Source: Zoogloeaceae bacterium | GTDB lineage: Bacteria > Pseudomonadota > Gammaproteobacteria > Burkholderiales > Rhodocyclaceae | Reading direction: 5' to 3' | Length of the DNA stretch: 64,000 nucleotides | Assembly (NCBI GenBank): GCA_024235675.1 | Contig: JACKLZ010000001.1 | Location: 248,001-312,000, forward strand | Part shown: positions 43,319 to 52,151 of the stretch, piece after piece | Position numbering within the stretch: the first letter of the stretch is position 1 | Layout: every line of letters begins with the position of its first letter | The notes under the pieces: model-generated | What the model was told of the DNA's origin: nothing | Databases searched by the model: none | The model's input: only the letters and a program-made list of their open reading frames with translations | Translations under genes and position numbers: made by a program

Positions 43319-45802
43319 ATGAATATCGTTCGTCTGGCCCTGCGCATGTTGCTGCGCGACCTGCGTGCGGGCGAACTGCATCTGCTCGCTCTGGCGTTGA
43401 TTGTGGCCGTCGCCAGCCTGAGCAGCGTCGGCTTTCTCACGGACCGCGTCGGGCGCAGTCTTGATCGAGAGGCCAACCAACTGCTCGGCGGCGACTTGCT
43501 GCTCAGCGCCGATCACGCCTGGACCGACCCCTTCCGTGAACTGGCGCGCAGCGAAGGGCTGCACACGGCGGATACCTATGTGTTCTCCAGCATGGTCGGT
43601 ACCGAATCGGCGGTGCAACTGGCGGCGGTGAAGGCGGTTGGGGCGGGCTATCCATTACGCGGAAGTGTTCGCATCGCACCGGCGCGCAATGCCCCGGATG
43701 CGGTGGTGGCCAGCATTCCCCCGCAAGGCGAGATCTGGCCTGACGAGCGGGTGATCGCGGCGCTTGGCGTGTCGGTGGGCGATACCGTTCAGCTCGGCCT
43801 GGTCAGCATGAAGATCGGCGGTGTGCTCACGTTTGAATCAGACCGCGGCGCCAACTTCTTCAGCATGTTGCCGCGGGTTATGGTCAACGCGGCCGACTTG
43901 CCGGCTACCGGCCTGATCCAGACTGGCTCGCGCGTGTCCTATCGATTGCATGTGGCGGGTGAGACGGCTGCCGTGGCGCAGTTTCGTGAGCGCGCGACAG
44001 CCATTCTCGCGCGCGGACAGCGTATCGAGTCCATCGACAACGCCCGGCCCGAAGTGCGCGTGGCGCTGGAGCGCGCGGAGCGTTTTCTGCGCCTCGCCGC
44101 CAGTTTGTCGGTGGTGTTGGCGGCCGTCGCCATCGGCCTGAGCACCCGGCGCTTCATGGCACGCCATCTCGATGGTTGCGCCGTGCTGCGCTGTCTTGGC
44201 GCCCGGCAGGCACAGTTGATTCAGTTGTTTTTGCTGGAGTTCGTGGTCTTCGGCCTGGTGTCGTCGGTCATTGGGGTGTTGCTGGGCTGGGGTTTCCAGG
44301 CGGTGCTGGCCGACGGGCTTGGTGAGGTCTTGCGCGTGGCCTTGCCGGCACCGTCCATCCTCCCTGTGATGCATGGCGTCGTGGTCGGACTCGCCTTGTT
44401 GCTCGGCTTCGTCTTGCCGCATCTGATCGGGCTGGCGCGGGTGCCCAGTTTGCGCGTCATGCGCCGGGAGCTGGGGGAGGGCGTTGGCCCGGCACGCGCC
44501 GCGTGGGCCAGCGGTCTGGCGGTGCTGGTCGCGATCATTGTGTGGGTCGCCAATGATGTCGTGCTGGGTGCCTGGATTTCTGCCGGCTTCCTGGCGGCGC
44601 TCGGCGGTTTTGCCGCCTTGAGTGGTGTTGGATTCGCGTTGCTGGCGCGCTTTGCGCTGGCGGTGGGGGGTGGGTGGCGCCAGGGGCTGCTGGCGCTCAG
44701 GCGACGCATGGGCAGTCAGGTGGTTCAGGCCACGGCGGTGGGTCTTGGGCTGATGGCGCTGCTGTTGCTCACGCTGGTGCGGGCCGATCTGTTGTCGGCC
44801 TGGCGAGACACCGTGCCGCCCGATGCGCCGAATCGCTTCGTGATCAATCTTCAGCCTGACCAGCAGCAGGATTTTCTCGCGTTTTTCCGCGACGCGGGGC
44901 AACCCGAGCCCGATTTGATGCCGATGATCCGCGGCCGTCTGATGGCCATCAACGGGCAGGCGGTGGCACCCGAAGGCTATGCGGATGATCGGGCCCGACG
45001 CTTGGCGGAGCGGGAGTTCAACCTCTCGTATTCGACTGATCTGCCGCTTGGCAATGTGCTCGACGAGGGACGCTGGCATGGCGCCGACGGGCCGGCCTTT
45101 TCGGTCGAGGCCGGCGTGGCCAAATCGCTTGGTGTGTCGGTGGGCGACACGGTGACTTTCGATGTGGCCGGTCAGCAGGTAACGGCGCCGGTCACCAGCC
45201 AACGCAGTCTGCGGTGGGATTCGATGCGGGTGAACTTCTTCTTCCTCGCCTCGCCGGGCGTGCTTGATCAGTTTCCGGCGAGTTTGATCACCAGCTTTTA
45301 TCTGCCACGCGAGGCGCAGGAATTTTCGCTGGCCTTGATCCGCGCCTTCCCGAACATTTCGGTGATCGATGTCGGCGCGGTGATGGGGCAGGTGGAGGCT
45401 ATGATCGACAAGTTGATCACCATCGTCGAACTGGTCTTCGGTTTCGCCGTGATTGCTGGCGTGGTGGTGTTGTTCGCCGCGTTGCAGTCGACACGCGATG
45501 AGCGCGCGCGCGAGTTCGCCGTCATGCGCACGCTTGGCGCACGGTCACGGCAACTCAAACAAAGCCTGCTGGTCGAGTTTGCCGCCATGGGCGCGGCGGC
45601 CGGGGCGCTGGCGGGTATTGGCGCCAGCCTGGTCGGCTGGCTGCTCGCCGTGCGGGTGTTCGACATGCCCTACGCGCCGGCGCCGGGACCGGTGCTGATC
45701 GGTGCACTCGCGGGGGCCCTGGGCGTAATGCTGGTCGGCTGGATGGGGGCTGGCAGGCTCTTGCATCAGTCGCCCCTGCAGCTCTTGCGCGAGGCTGTGT
45801 AA
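43319..45802 (+). CDS. ABC transporter permease, YbbP/FtsX-like
   Basis: Large inner-membrane permease of 827 residues with the duplicated MacB/FtsX layout: one N-terminal helix (LALALIVAVASLSSVGFL), a periplasmic domain, three helices from about 260 to 380, two central helix groups near 390-440 and 475-495, a second periplasmic domain, and three C-terminal helices (about 700-815). VMRTLGARSRQLKQSLLVEF and AVLRCLGARQAQL are the two FtsX-type cytoplasmic loops. In E. coli ybbP sits with the ATPase ybbA and tesA; neither is next to it here, so the ATPase partner must be elsewhere. It probably moves lipids or lipoproteins rather than small solutes. Confidence 0.92.
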   Translation: MNIVRLALRMLLRDLRAGELHLLALALIVAVASLSSVGFLTDRVGRSLDREANQLLGGDLLLSADHAWTDPFRELARSEGLHTADTYVFSSMVGTESAVQLAAVKAVGAGYPLRGSVRIAPARNAPDAVVASIPPQGEIWPDERVIAALGVSVGDTVQLGLVSMKIGGVLTFESDRGANFFSMLPRVMVNAADLPATGLIQTGSRVSYRLHVAGETAAVAQFRERATAILARGQRIESIDNARPEVRVALERAERFLRLAASLSVVLAAVAIGLSTRRFMARHLDGCAVLRCLGARQAQLIQLFLLEFVVFGLVSSVIGVLLGWGFQAVLADGLGEVLRVALPAPSILPVMHGVVVGLALLLGFVLPHLIGLARVPSLRVMRRELGEGVGPARAAWASGLAVLVAIIVWVANDVVLGAWISAGFLAALGGFAALSGVGFALLARFALAVGGGWRQGLLALRRRMGSQVVQATAVGLGLMALLLLTLVRADLLSAWRDTVPPDAPNRFVINLQPDQQQDFLAFFRDAGQPEPDLMPMIRGRLMAINGQAVAPEGYADDRARRLAEREFNLSYSTDLPLGNVLDEGRWHGADGPAFSVEAGVAKSLGVSVGDTVTFDVAGQQVTAPVTSQRSLRWDSMRVNFFFLASPGVLDQFPASLITSFYLPREAQEFSLALIRAFPNISVIDVGAVMGQVEAMIDKLITIVELVFGFAVIAGVVVLFAALQSTRDERAREFAVMRTLGARSRQLKQSLLVEFAAMGAAAGALAGIGASLVGWLLAVRVFDMPYAPAPGPVLIGALAGALGVMLVGWMGAGRLLHQSPLQLLREAV

Positions 45803-45838
45803 GCGCATGCCGCTGATATACTCGGCCTCTTTTTTCAA

Positions 45839-47269
45839 ATGGACAGTGCAGTGACCGAGCAAGAGATTCAGTACGCATTGATCGCCGCCCTGTTGGTTTT
45901 GCTGGTGGCGGTGCTGGTGTTGATCCTGCGGGTGCGCCGTCTGGAATCCGATCTGCCCGGGCAGCTGGTAGGCGCAGTGCACGATGCGCTGGAGGCGCAG
46001 CACCGCGAGATGCTCGGTGATCTGCATACCGGTCTGGGGCGTCAGGCCGATCGCCTGACTGAAGCCAGCGAGTCGCAGAGTGAGCGCTTGCGCGGCCGGG
46101 TCGACGGCGAGCTTCGTTTGACCCGTGATGCCATGCACGGCCTGCAATCCTTGATGCAGACGCAGCTCGCCGATCAGCGCAGCGAAATGCAGTTGCGCCT
46201 GAATGAACTCAGTGGCGCGCTGCAAAGCGCCAACGCGCGCCTGCGCAGTGAAATGATCGAGCAGACCCTGGCGCGTCTGGGTGAGCACGCGCGTGCTGAC
46301 CGGGAGCTGCTGCAAAACGGTTTGCGCAGCGCCTCTGAACAGATGGCCAAGAGCAGCGAGGCGCTCAACCGGACGGTGAATGAGCGCCTTGAGGCGATTA
46401 CCGGCCAGGTGCATCAGCGCCTCGACGAAGGCTTCAAGAAAACCAACGAAACCTTTACCAATGTGATGGCGCGCCTGGCCACCATCGACGAAGCACAGAA
46501 GAAGATCGACGGCCTGACCACCAACGTGGTGAGCCTGCAGGAGCTGCTCGGCGACAAGCGCGCGCGCGGTGCATTCGGCGAGGTGCAGCTCGAAGCCCTG
46601 GTGCGCAATTCGCTGCCGCCGGATGGCTACGAGTTTCAGGCCACGCTGTCAGGCAACGTGCGGGTGGACTGCCTGTTGACGCTGCCCGAGCCGACGGGCC
46701 GGGTGGCGGTGGACTCCAAGTTTCCGCTTGAAAACTATCACCGGATGTTCGAGATCGGTGTGGCGGAGTCTGATCGACGCGCTGCGCAAAGCGCCTTCCG
46801 CATCGACGTGAAGCGCCATGTGGACGCCATCGCCAGTAAATACATCATTGCTGGTGAGACCTCGGACGGCGCGGTGATGTTTGTGCCGGCCGAGGCGGTG
46901 TTTGCCGAGATCCACGCCTATCACCCGGAGGTGGTGGGCTACGCGCAGGAGCGACGCGTGTGGATCGTGTCGCCGACGACCTTGATGGCGGTGCTCAATA
47001 CGGCGCGCGCGGTGCTCAAAGATGTTGAAACGCGCAAGCAGATTCACGTGATCAAGGATGCCTTGTCCAAGCTGGCGAAAGACTTCCACCGCTTCGACGA
47101 CCGCATGCAGGCGCTGGTGCGGCATATCGAACAGGCCGGCAAGGACGTCAAGGACGTTCAGGTCAGCTCACGCAAGATCAGCGCACATTTCCAGAAAATC
47201 GAATCGGCCAAGCTCGATGAATTGCCTGAGGATCTGGGTGAAGACTCGGACGAATCCGAAGACGCTTAG
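45839..47269 (+). CDS. rmuC: DNA recombination protein RmuC
   Basis: RmuC-family protein of 476 residues. An N-terminal membrane helix (YALIAALLVLLVAVLVLILRVRR) is followed by a long coiled coil (about 35-215) and the nuclease-like RmuC domain (RARGAFGEVQLEALVRNSLPPDGY, VAVDSKFPLENYHRM, YIIAGETSDGAVMFVPAEAVFAE, ARAVLKDVETRKQIHVI). The family limits inversions at short inverted repeats in E. coli. ATG at 45839 and GTG at 45851 are both possible starts. Confidence 0.94.
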   Translation: MDSAVTEQEIQYALIAALLVLLVAVLVLILRVRRLESDLPGQLVGAVHDALEAQHREMLGDLHTGLGRQADRLTEASESQSERLRGRVDGELRLTRDAMHGLQSLMQTQLADQRSEMQLRLNELSGALQSANARLRSEMIEQTLARLGEHARADRELLQNGLRSASEQMAKSSEALNRTVNERLEAITGQVHQRLDEGFKKTNETFTNVMARLATIDEAQKKIDGLTTNVVSLQELLGDKRARGAFGEVQLEALVRNSLPPDGYEFQATLSGNVRVDCLLTLPEPTGRVAVDSKFPLENYHRMFEIGVAESDRRAAQSAFRIDVKRHVDAIASKYIIAGETSDGAVMFVPAEAVFAEIHAYHPEVVGYAQERRVWIVSPTTLMAVLNTARAVLKDVETRKQIHVIKDALSKLAKDFHRFDDRMQALVRHIEQAGKDVKDVQVSSRKISAHFQKIESAKLDELPEDLGEDSDESEDA

Positions 47270-47305
47270 CTGCGTTTCCTGCCTCGCGTAGCGATCATGG
47301 GCGCT

Positions 47306-47345
47306 GCCCCCTCGGGGGGCAGCGAACGTAGTGAGCGTGGGGGCT
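47306..47345 (+). repeat. GC-rich intergenic repeat, copy 1
   Basis: A 40-base element with an inner palindrome (GCCCCCTCGGGGGGC) followed by AGCGAACGTAGTGAGCGTGG. An identical copy starts 79 bases later. Such elements recur between genes in betaproteobacteria as I recall them. Confidence 0.85.
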
Positions 47346-47384
47346 GCACCGCTCGCCCGCCGGGCCGCCCCAAGGGCGAGCGCC

Positions 47385-47424
47385 GCCCCCTCGGGGGGCA
47401 GCGAACGTAGTGAGCGTGGGGGCT
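47385..47424 (+). repeat. GC-rich intergenic repeat, copy 2
   Basis: An exact 40-base direct repeat of the element at 47306, separated from it by 39 bases that are themselves GC-rich and can pair (CGCTCGCCC with GGGCGAGCG). The pair lies between the converging ends of rmuC and moaA and may serve as a bidirectional transcription stop. Confidence 0.85.
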
Positions 47425-47431
47425 ACTTTCC

Positions 47432-48478
47432 TCAGCCGCCGATATAGGACATTTCAATGCGCTTGAGTTCGTGCGTGTTTTCGGTGCGGATTTCCGAGTA
47501 GCGGTCACTGCGGGCCTGCCAGGTGCGGTGGATGATGGCCGCCAGTTCTTCGTCGCTGGCGCCGTCGCGCAGGGGGGCGCGCAGTTCGTGTCCCTCGTTG
47601 GCAAACAGGCAGGTGTAGAGCTTCCCCTCGGTCGACAGGCGGATGCGCGTACAGGTGCTGCAGAAGGCTTGTGTGACCGAGGAAATGACGCCGACCTCGC
47701 CATCGCCATCCACATAGCGCCAGCGCTCGGCGACTTCGCCGGTGTAGTTCGGCTCGGACGATTCGAGCGGGAATACGGCGTGGATGCGGTCGATGACTTC
47801 GCGGGACGGCACGACATCATCCAGTCGCCAGCCGTTGGAGGCGCCGACATCCATGAATTCGATGAAGCGCAGGATATGGCCCGAGCCTTTGAAGTGCCGG
47901 GCCATGTCGATGATCTGGTGATCATTGACGCCGCGCTTGACCACCATGTTCACCTTGACCGGGCTCAGTCCGGCCTCGCGTGCGGCTTCGATGCCGGCGA
48001 GCACGTCGGCGACGGGGAAGTCGGCGTCGTTGATTTTCTTGAAGATGGCGTCGTCCAGCGCGTCGAGGCTCACGGTAACCCGGCGAAGGCCTGCATCGGC
48101 CAGTTTTTTCGCCATGCGCGGCAGCAGCACGCCGTTGGTGGTGAGGGTGACCTCGACCTCGGGCAGGGCGGCCAGGGACTTGATCAATTGATCGACGTTT
48201 CGGCGCAGCAGGGGTTCGCCGCCGGTGATGCGGATCTTGCGTACGCCATTGGCGACAAAAATTCGCGCGATACGGACAATCTCCTCGAAGCTGAGGAGCT
48301 CGGAGCGCGCGAGGAATGTATAGTCTTTGCCGAAGACCGCGCGCGGCATGCAGTACACGCAGCGAAAATTGCAGCGGTCGGTGACGGAAATGCGCAGATC
48401 GCGCACCGGGCGACCGCGCTGATCAGCGAGGTTGAACGGCTCTGCAGTGTCGAATGAAGTAGCGGACATCGGATTCAT
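47432..48478 (-). CDS. moaA: GTP 3',8-cyclase MoaA (molybdenum cofactor)
   Basis: Radical-SAM enzyme of 348 residues for the first step of molybdopterin synthesis. The SAM-cluster motif is C36-x3-C40-x2-C43 in TDRCNFRCVYCMP, the second cluster Cys are in FCSTCTRIRLSTEGKLYTC, and the chain ends in the required Gly-Gly. ITGGEPLLRR and FIEFMDVG are family blocks. Molybdenum cofactor would be needed by nitrate reductase, which fits the NarX/NarL pair elsewhere in the window, though the genes are far apart. The start is ATG 48478 or 48469; neither has a strong ribosome site. Confidence 0.96.
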   Translation of the reverse strand: MNPMSATSFDTAEPFNLADQRGRPVRDLRISVTDRCNFRCVYCMPRAVFGKDYTFLARSELLSFEEIVRIARIFVANGVRKIRITGGEPLLRRNVDQLIKSLAALPEVEVTLTTNGVLLPRMAKKLADAGLRRVTVSLDALDDAIFKKINDADFPVADVLAGIEAAREAGLSPVKVNMVVKRGVNDHQIIDMARHFKGSGHILRFIEFMDVGASNGWRLDDVVPSREVIDRIHAVFPLESSEPNYTGEVAERWRYVDGDGEVGVISSVTQAFCSTCTRIRLSTEGKLYTCLFANEGHELRAPLRDGASDEELAAIIHRTWQARSDRYSEIRTENTHELKRIEMSYIGG

Positions 48479-48622
48479 CGGCGTTGTGAATACCTGCCGA
48501 TGTTATAGCAGACGGTGCCGGTGGGGTCTTGTCCGGGGGCAAATCGGGTGCAGATTGCGCAAGATATGGCGCCAGGGTGGGCACGAGATCGTGTCGATCT
48601 GATACGCTTGCCGACGGAATAG

Positions 48623-48655
48623 AAAAAGGGGCTGTCGGCAGGCGACAACCCCTTG
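48623..48655 (-). terminator. Terminator of tRNA-Asn
   Basis: On the minus strand AAGGGGTTGTCG and CGACAGCCCCTT form a stem (one G-T pair) with a 5-base loop and a run of T follows. It lies 7 bases beyond the tRNA 3' end. Confidence 0.85.
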
Positions 48656-48661
48656 TATTCT

Positions 48662-48737
48662 TGGCTCCCCGACCTGGGCTCGAACCAGGGACACACGGAT
48701 TAACAGTCCGTTGCTCTACCAACTGAGCTATCGGGGA
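48662..48737 (-). tRNA. tRNA-Asn (GTT)
   Basis: A 76-base cloverleaf including encoded CCA. Acceptor TCCCCGA pairs with TCGGGGA, the D arm is GCTC-AGTTGGTA-GAGC, the anticodon loop CTGTTAA gives anticodon GTT, and the T arm is CCTGG-TTCGAGC-CCAGG. A terminator follows on the same strand. Confidence 0.98.
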
Positions 48738-48851
48738 ACTGGAGAAGCGCGAATTATAGGAATGCCAAAAACTGCTGTCAACGTCTTTTACGATTTTTGT
48801 GCCAAAATGCCATCCGATTAACGTGCCAGAGGGCCTCTGCCGCAACTCGCT

Positions 48852-50744
48852 ATGAACTTTGAAGACACAGTTTACGTCAAGACGGAACTCGGCGATGCAC
48901 GAGCGAAGCAGCCCCGTTCGATCAGTTCGCATGAGCTGCGAGCGACGCTGCTGTTGATTGATGGCCGCATTACCGTTCGTGAGATGAAGCGTCGCTTTGG
49001 CTCGTCGCTGGCGATTGACCCGGCGGTGAGTGAATTGCTGCGCGAGGGTCTGATTCAAGCCAGGCCGCAGGCGGCCGATGCGTCTGCGCTCGTGGCTGGC
49101 CGCGAACACGAAATCGACGATGCGTCGGAGGTGGTCGTCGACGTGCCGCCTCGCAACGAAATGACGCCAGAAGATGCGTCCAGCGCGCCCGTGGAGGCAC
49201 CCGACGCGACGGCAGAGCCCGAAGTGCAGATTGAGGCAGACGCCCGTGTCGAGCCCGCGGGTGAGATCCCGGAGCGCGACGTTGCTGTCGACCCGAAGGG
49301 CCAGCTGGAACCCGTTGTTGGGGATGCTGAGAACGATAGGTCGATCGCGGACGATCCACCTGCGTTGGTGGTGAGCCCTCGCTTGGGTGACAGTACCCGC
49401 GGCGGAATGATTGCACTGGGCTTTTTCGTCGAACGGCTGTGGCGGGGGTTTTTGCCGGTTGCGGCCTTCCTCTTGGTTGGTGCCGTGGTGGTCGCCGCTT
49501 TTTTGTTGCCGGAGCGTTACCGGAGTGAGGTGGAATCAGCGATGAGCCGTCAGCTTGGTACGTCCGTGCGTTTCGGCGGTGTGCGCGCGTCCTTTGCCGG
49601 TGGGGGCTCCTTGCAATTGAGTGATGTGCGCGCGGAGGCCATACCGTCTTTGCGTGCGGCAGAGGTCTATCTCATTCCCGATTGGCCGGCGTCCTTGCGT
49701 GCGGTGGATTGGCGCGTCCGGGTGAAGATCAGCGAACTGCGAGGCACGCCGTCGGCGTTTGCGCGAGTGCTGGACATGCCCTCACATTCGTCGGTTGTTG
49801 TCGAGACGCTGTTTGAGCGTTTGAGTGTGACGGCGGGTGGCGAGCAGTGGGCACAGCTCTCGGGTAGCGTCAGCCAGGACGAGAAGGGTGCCGTTGCGAA
49901 CTTGCGCGATGCCTTGGGTGGATTGTCGGTGACAGCGACGGGCGATGGCGATGCCTTGCTCGTGGATGCGGTGGCGGTGAATCAACTGATGCCTGTGTTC
50001 TCACAGATTCCGGTCAATACCTTGCAAGTGGTCGGCCGGCTGAGTGATGACGGCTTTGAAGTCACCAGTTTTGGTGCGAGCGCACTCGATGGCAAATTGT
50101 CCGGATCGGCCCGCCTGGCCTGGGAAGACAATGCGCGAATGAGCGCTGAAGTCGCCCTTAGCCAGATCAACGCAGAAGGACTGTTCAAACGTTTGGGCAG
50201 CAGCGTCCGCCTGAGTGGCTCCATGTCTGGCAACTTTTCCTTGGAGGGGGTTGCTGCACACCCGTCGGAAATCCGCAGCGCGTCCAGTTTGAGCGGACGC
50301 TTTGATATCGCCAATGGTGCGTTGGGTGGCATTGATTTGGGTGCGGCCATGCGTGAGCGCGGTACCGGCAAGATTCAGGGTGGAGAAACGCGCTTCGAGA
50401 TGTTGTCCGGGAAGCTGACGCGCAAGGCGGACAGTCTGGAGGTGCAAGTGGCCCGTCTGGAGGCTGGCGCGCTGGATGCAAGCGGCACGCTCAGGGTGGG
50501 GACGCTCGAATCCTTGTCGGGGTGGATGAGTACAGTGGTGGGTCGGGGTGAGAGGCGCGTCCGTTTGCCCGTCGATATCGGGGGGTCTCTGGCTGCGCCG
50601 ACGCTGGAGGCACGCTTGCCGCCGCCGGTGCTTGAAGTGCCTCCCGTATCGGCAGTCGGCGAGGATGCGGCTGAAGCCGCCTCAGGCGCGGCGGTCCCCG
50701 GAGCGTCTCTAGAGGTGCCCGTCTTGCCGGGCGGCTTGCGTTGA
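48852..50744 (+). CDS. AsmA-like membrane protein with N-terminal helix-turn-helix-like domain
   Basis: Protein of 630 residues with three parts. Residues about 1-75 resemble a small winged-helix-like module (LRATLLLIDGRITVREMKRR, VSELLREGLIQARPQ). Residues 80-195 are an acidic, Ala/Pro/Glu-rich linker. A transmembrane helix at about 207-228 leads to a periplasmic region with AsmA-like features (RYRSEVESAMSRQLGTSVRFGGV, LQLSDVRAEAIPSLRAAEVY, LSGRFDIANGALGGIDLGAA). AsmA-type proteins act in envelope lipid homeostasis. The cytoplasmic N-terminal module is unusual for them. It stands alone after tRNA-Asn; the palindrome at 50761 terminates it. Confidence 0.75.
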   Translation: MNFEDTVYVKTELGDARAKQPRSISSHELRATLLLIDGRITVREMKRRFGSSLAIDPAVSELLREGLIQARPQAADASALVAGREHEIDDASEVVVDVPPRNEMTPEDASSAPVEAPDATAEPEVQIEADARVEPAGEIPERDVAVDPKGQLEPVVGDAENDRSIADDPPALVVSPRLGDSTRGGMIALGFFVERLWRGFLPVAAFLLVGAVVVAAFLLPERYRSEVESAMSRQLGTSVRFGGVRASFAGGGSLQLSDVRAEAIPSLRAAEVYLIPDWPASLRAVDWRVRVKISELRGTPSAFARVLDMPSHSSVVVETLFERLSVTAGGEQWAQLSGSVSQDEKGAVANLRDALGGLSVTATGDGDALLVDAVAVNQLMPVFSQIPVNTLQVVGRLSDDGFEVTSFGASALDGKLSGSARLAWEDNARMSAEVALSQINAEGLFKRLGSSVRLSGSMSGNFSLEGVAAHPSEIRSASSLSGRFDIANGALGGIDLGAAMRERGTGKIQGGETRFEMLSGKLTRKADSLEVQVARLEAGALDASGTLRVGTLESLSGWMSTVVGRGERRVRLPVDIGGSLAAPTLEARLPPPVLEVPPVSAVGEDAAEAASGAAVPGASLEVPVLPGGLR

Positions 50745-50760
50745 GTGGATCGACCAGATG

Positions 50761-50790
50761 CAGAAACGGCGCCCGCGGGCGCCGTTTCTG
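50761..50790. terminator. Perfect 30-base palindromic terminator
   Basis: CAGAAACGGCGCCC and its exact complement flank a GC centre, with TTTCTGTTG on one side and the mirrored sequence on the other. It lies between the converging AsmA-like and aminotransferase genes and can serve both. Confidence 0.85.
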
Positions 50791-50809
50791 TTGATGGTTG
50801 CTGCGGGTA

Positions 50810-52018
50810 TCAGCTTGCGATCACCGATGCGATTGCCTTGGCAACCGCGTCGATGTTCTTGCTGTTGAGCGCTGCCAGGCAGATGCGGCCGGTCGAGACG
50901 GCGTAAATGCCATGGGCGTCTTTCATCTGTTCGACCTGCGCGGCGGTCAGGCCGGTGAAGGAGAACATGCCGCGCTGCTGAATGACGAAGGAGAAGTCGC
51001 GCGTGACGCCAGCTGCCGCGATGCGCTCGACCAGTTGGGTACGCATCAGGCGGATACGGTCGCGCATGCCGGCCAGCTCGTCTTCCCATTGGGCACGCAG
51101 GTTCGGGTCGGAAAGCACGGTGGCGACCACGATGCCGCCATGCGTCGGCGGGTTGGAGTAGTTGGTGCGGATGACGCGCTTGACCTGCGAGAGCACGCGG
51201 GCGGAGGTGTCGCGATCTGTGGTGACCACGGTCAGCGCGCCGACGCGTTCGCCATACAGGGAGAAGGATTTGGAGAAGGAGCTCGAGACGAAAAACTCCA
51301 GCCCCGAATCGGCAAACAGGCGCAGCGGCGCGGCGTCGGCTTCGATGCCGTCGGCAAAGCCCTGATAGGCCATGTCGACGAAGGCGACCAGATTGCGCGC
51401 GCGGATGACGTCAATGACTTGTTGCCATTGGTCGAGCGAGAGATCGGCGCCGGTCGGGTTGTGGCAGCAGGCGTGCAGGACGATGATCGAGCCGGCGGCG
51501 AAGCTGTTCAGTGCGTCGAGCATGGCGCTGAAGTTGACGCCGCGGGTGCTCGCGTCATAGTACGGGTAGGTGCCGACCTCGAAGCCGGCGGCTTCGAACA
51601 GGGCGCGGTGGTTCTCCCAGCTCGGGTCGCTGATGTAAACCTTGGCTTTCGGGTCCAGACGATTCAGAAAGTCGGCGCCGACTTTCAGCGCGCCGGTGCC
51701 ACCCAGCGCTTCGATGGTGACGGCGCGGCCGGCATCAACCAATGCCGAACTGGCGCCAAACAGCAGGGTCTGAACGGCCTTGTTGTAGGCGGCGGCACCT
51801 TCGATGGGCTGGTAGCCACGCGGCGGCGCAAGCTTCTGACGCTGCTCCTCGGCGATCTTGACCGCCGCCAGGAGCGGAATCTTGCCGTTGTCGTCGTAAT
51901 ACACGCCGACGCCGAGGTTAACTTTCTCGGCACGGGTGTCAGCCTGGAAGGCTTCGTTGAGGCCGAGGATCGGATCGCGCGGTGCCATTTCTACCGCAGC
52001 AAAGATCGACGAGGTCAT
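50810..52018 (-). CDS. tyrB: Aromatic/aspartate aminotransferase
   Basis: PLP-dependent class I aminotransferase of 402 residues, cytoplasmic. The Schiff-base Lys is K250 in SSSFSKSFSLYGERVGAL; SIFAAVEMAPRDPILGLNEAF, EKVNLGVGVYYDD, ALGGTGAL and HACCHNPTGADL are typical of the AspC/TyrB subgroup. Transfers amino groups between aspartate or aromatic amino acids and 2-oxoglutarate. AspC versus TyrB cannot be settled by eye; the symbol is the common name for this clade in betaproteobacteria. It is divergent from uvrB across 133 bases, which hold both promoters. Confidence 0.92.
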   Translation of the reverse strand: MTSSIFAAVEMAPRDPILGLNEAFQADTRAEKVNLGVGVYYDDNGKIPLLAAVKIAEEQRQKLAPPRGYQPIEGAAAYNKAVQTLLFGASSALVDAGRAVTIEALGGTGALKVGADFLNRLDPKAKVYISDPSWENHRALFEAAGFEVGTYPYYDASTRGVNFSAMLDALNSFAAGSIIVLHACCHNPTGADLSLDQWQQVIDVIRARNLVAFVDMAYQGFADGIEADAAPLRLFADSGLEFFVSSSFSKSFSLYGERVGALTVVTTDRDTSARVLSQVKRVIRTNYSNPPTHGGIVVATVLSDPNLRAQWEDELAGMRDRIRLMRTQLVERIAAAGVTRDFSFVIQQRGMFSFTGLTAAQVEQMKDAHGIYAVSTGRICLAALNSKNIDAVAKAIASVIAS

Positions 52019-52151
52019 GTTCGCTCCATCTGTGGGTGGCGGTGTGCCACCCTGGGTGAGTTGCGCCGACCGGGGCGACGCGAAATAATCGAAAATTCAG
52101 TTCACTCATGGCCCACAGATTTTCCTGTGCGCACAAGGCGAAAATTCTAGC

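Noticed and set aside
47270..47431. Intergenic repeats considered as a CRISPR remnant
   Set aside because: Only two copies with a 39-base GC-rich spacer, inner palindrome and no Cas gene; REP-like is the better reading.
48529..48726. Small plus-strand frame across tRNA-Asn
   Set aside because: It reads antisense through the tRNA and its terminator and is a common false gene call.
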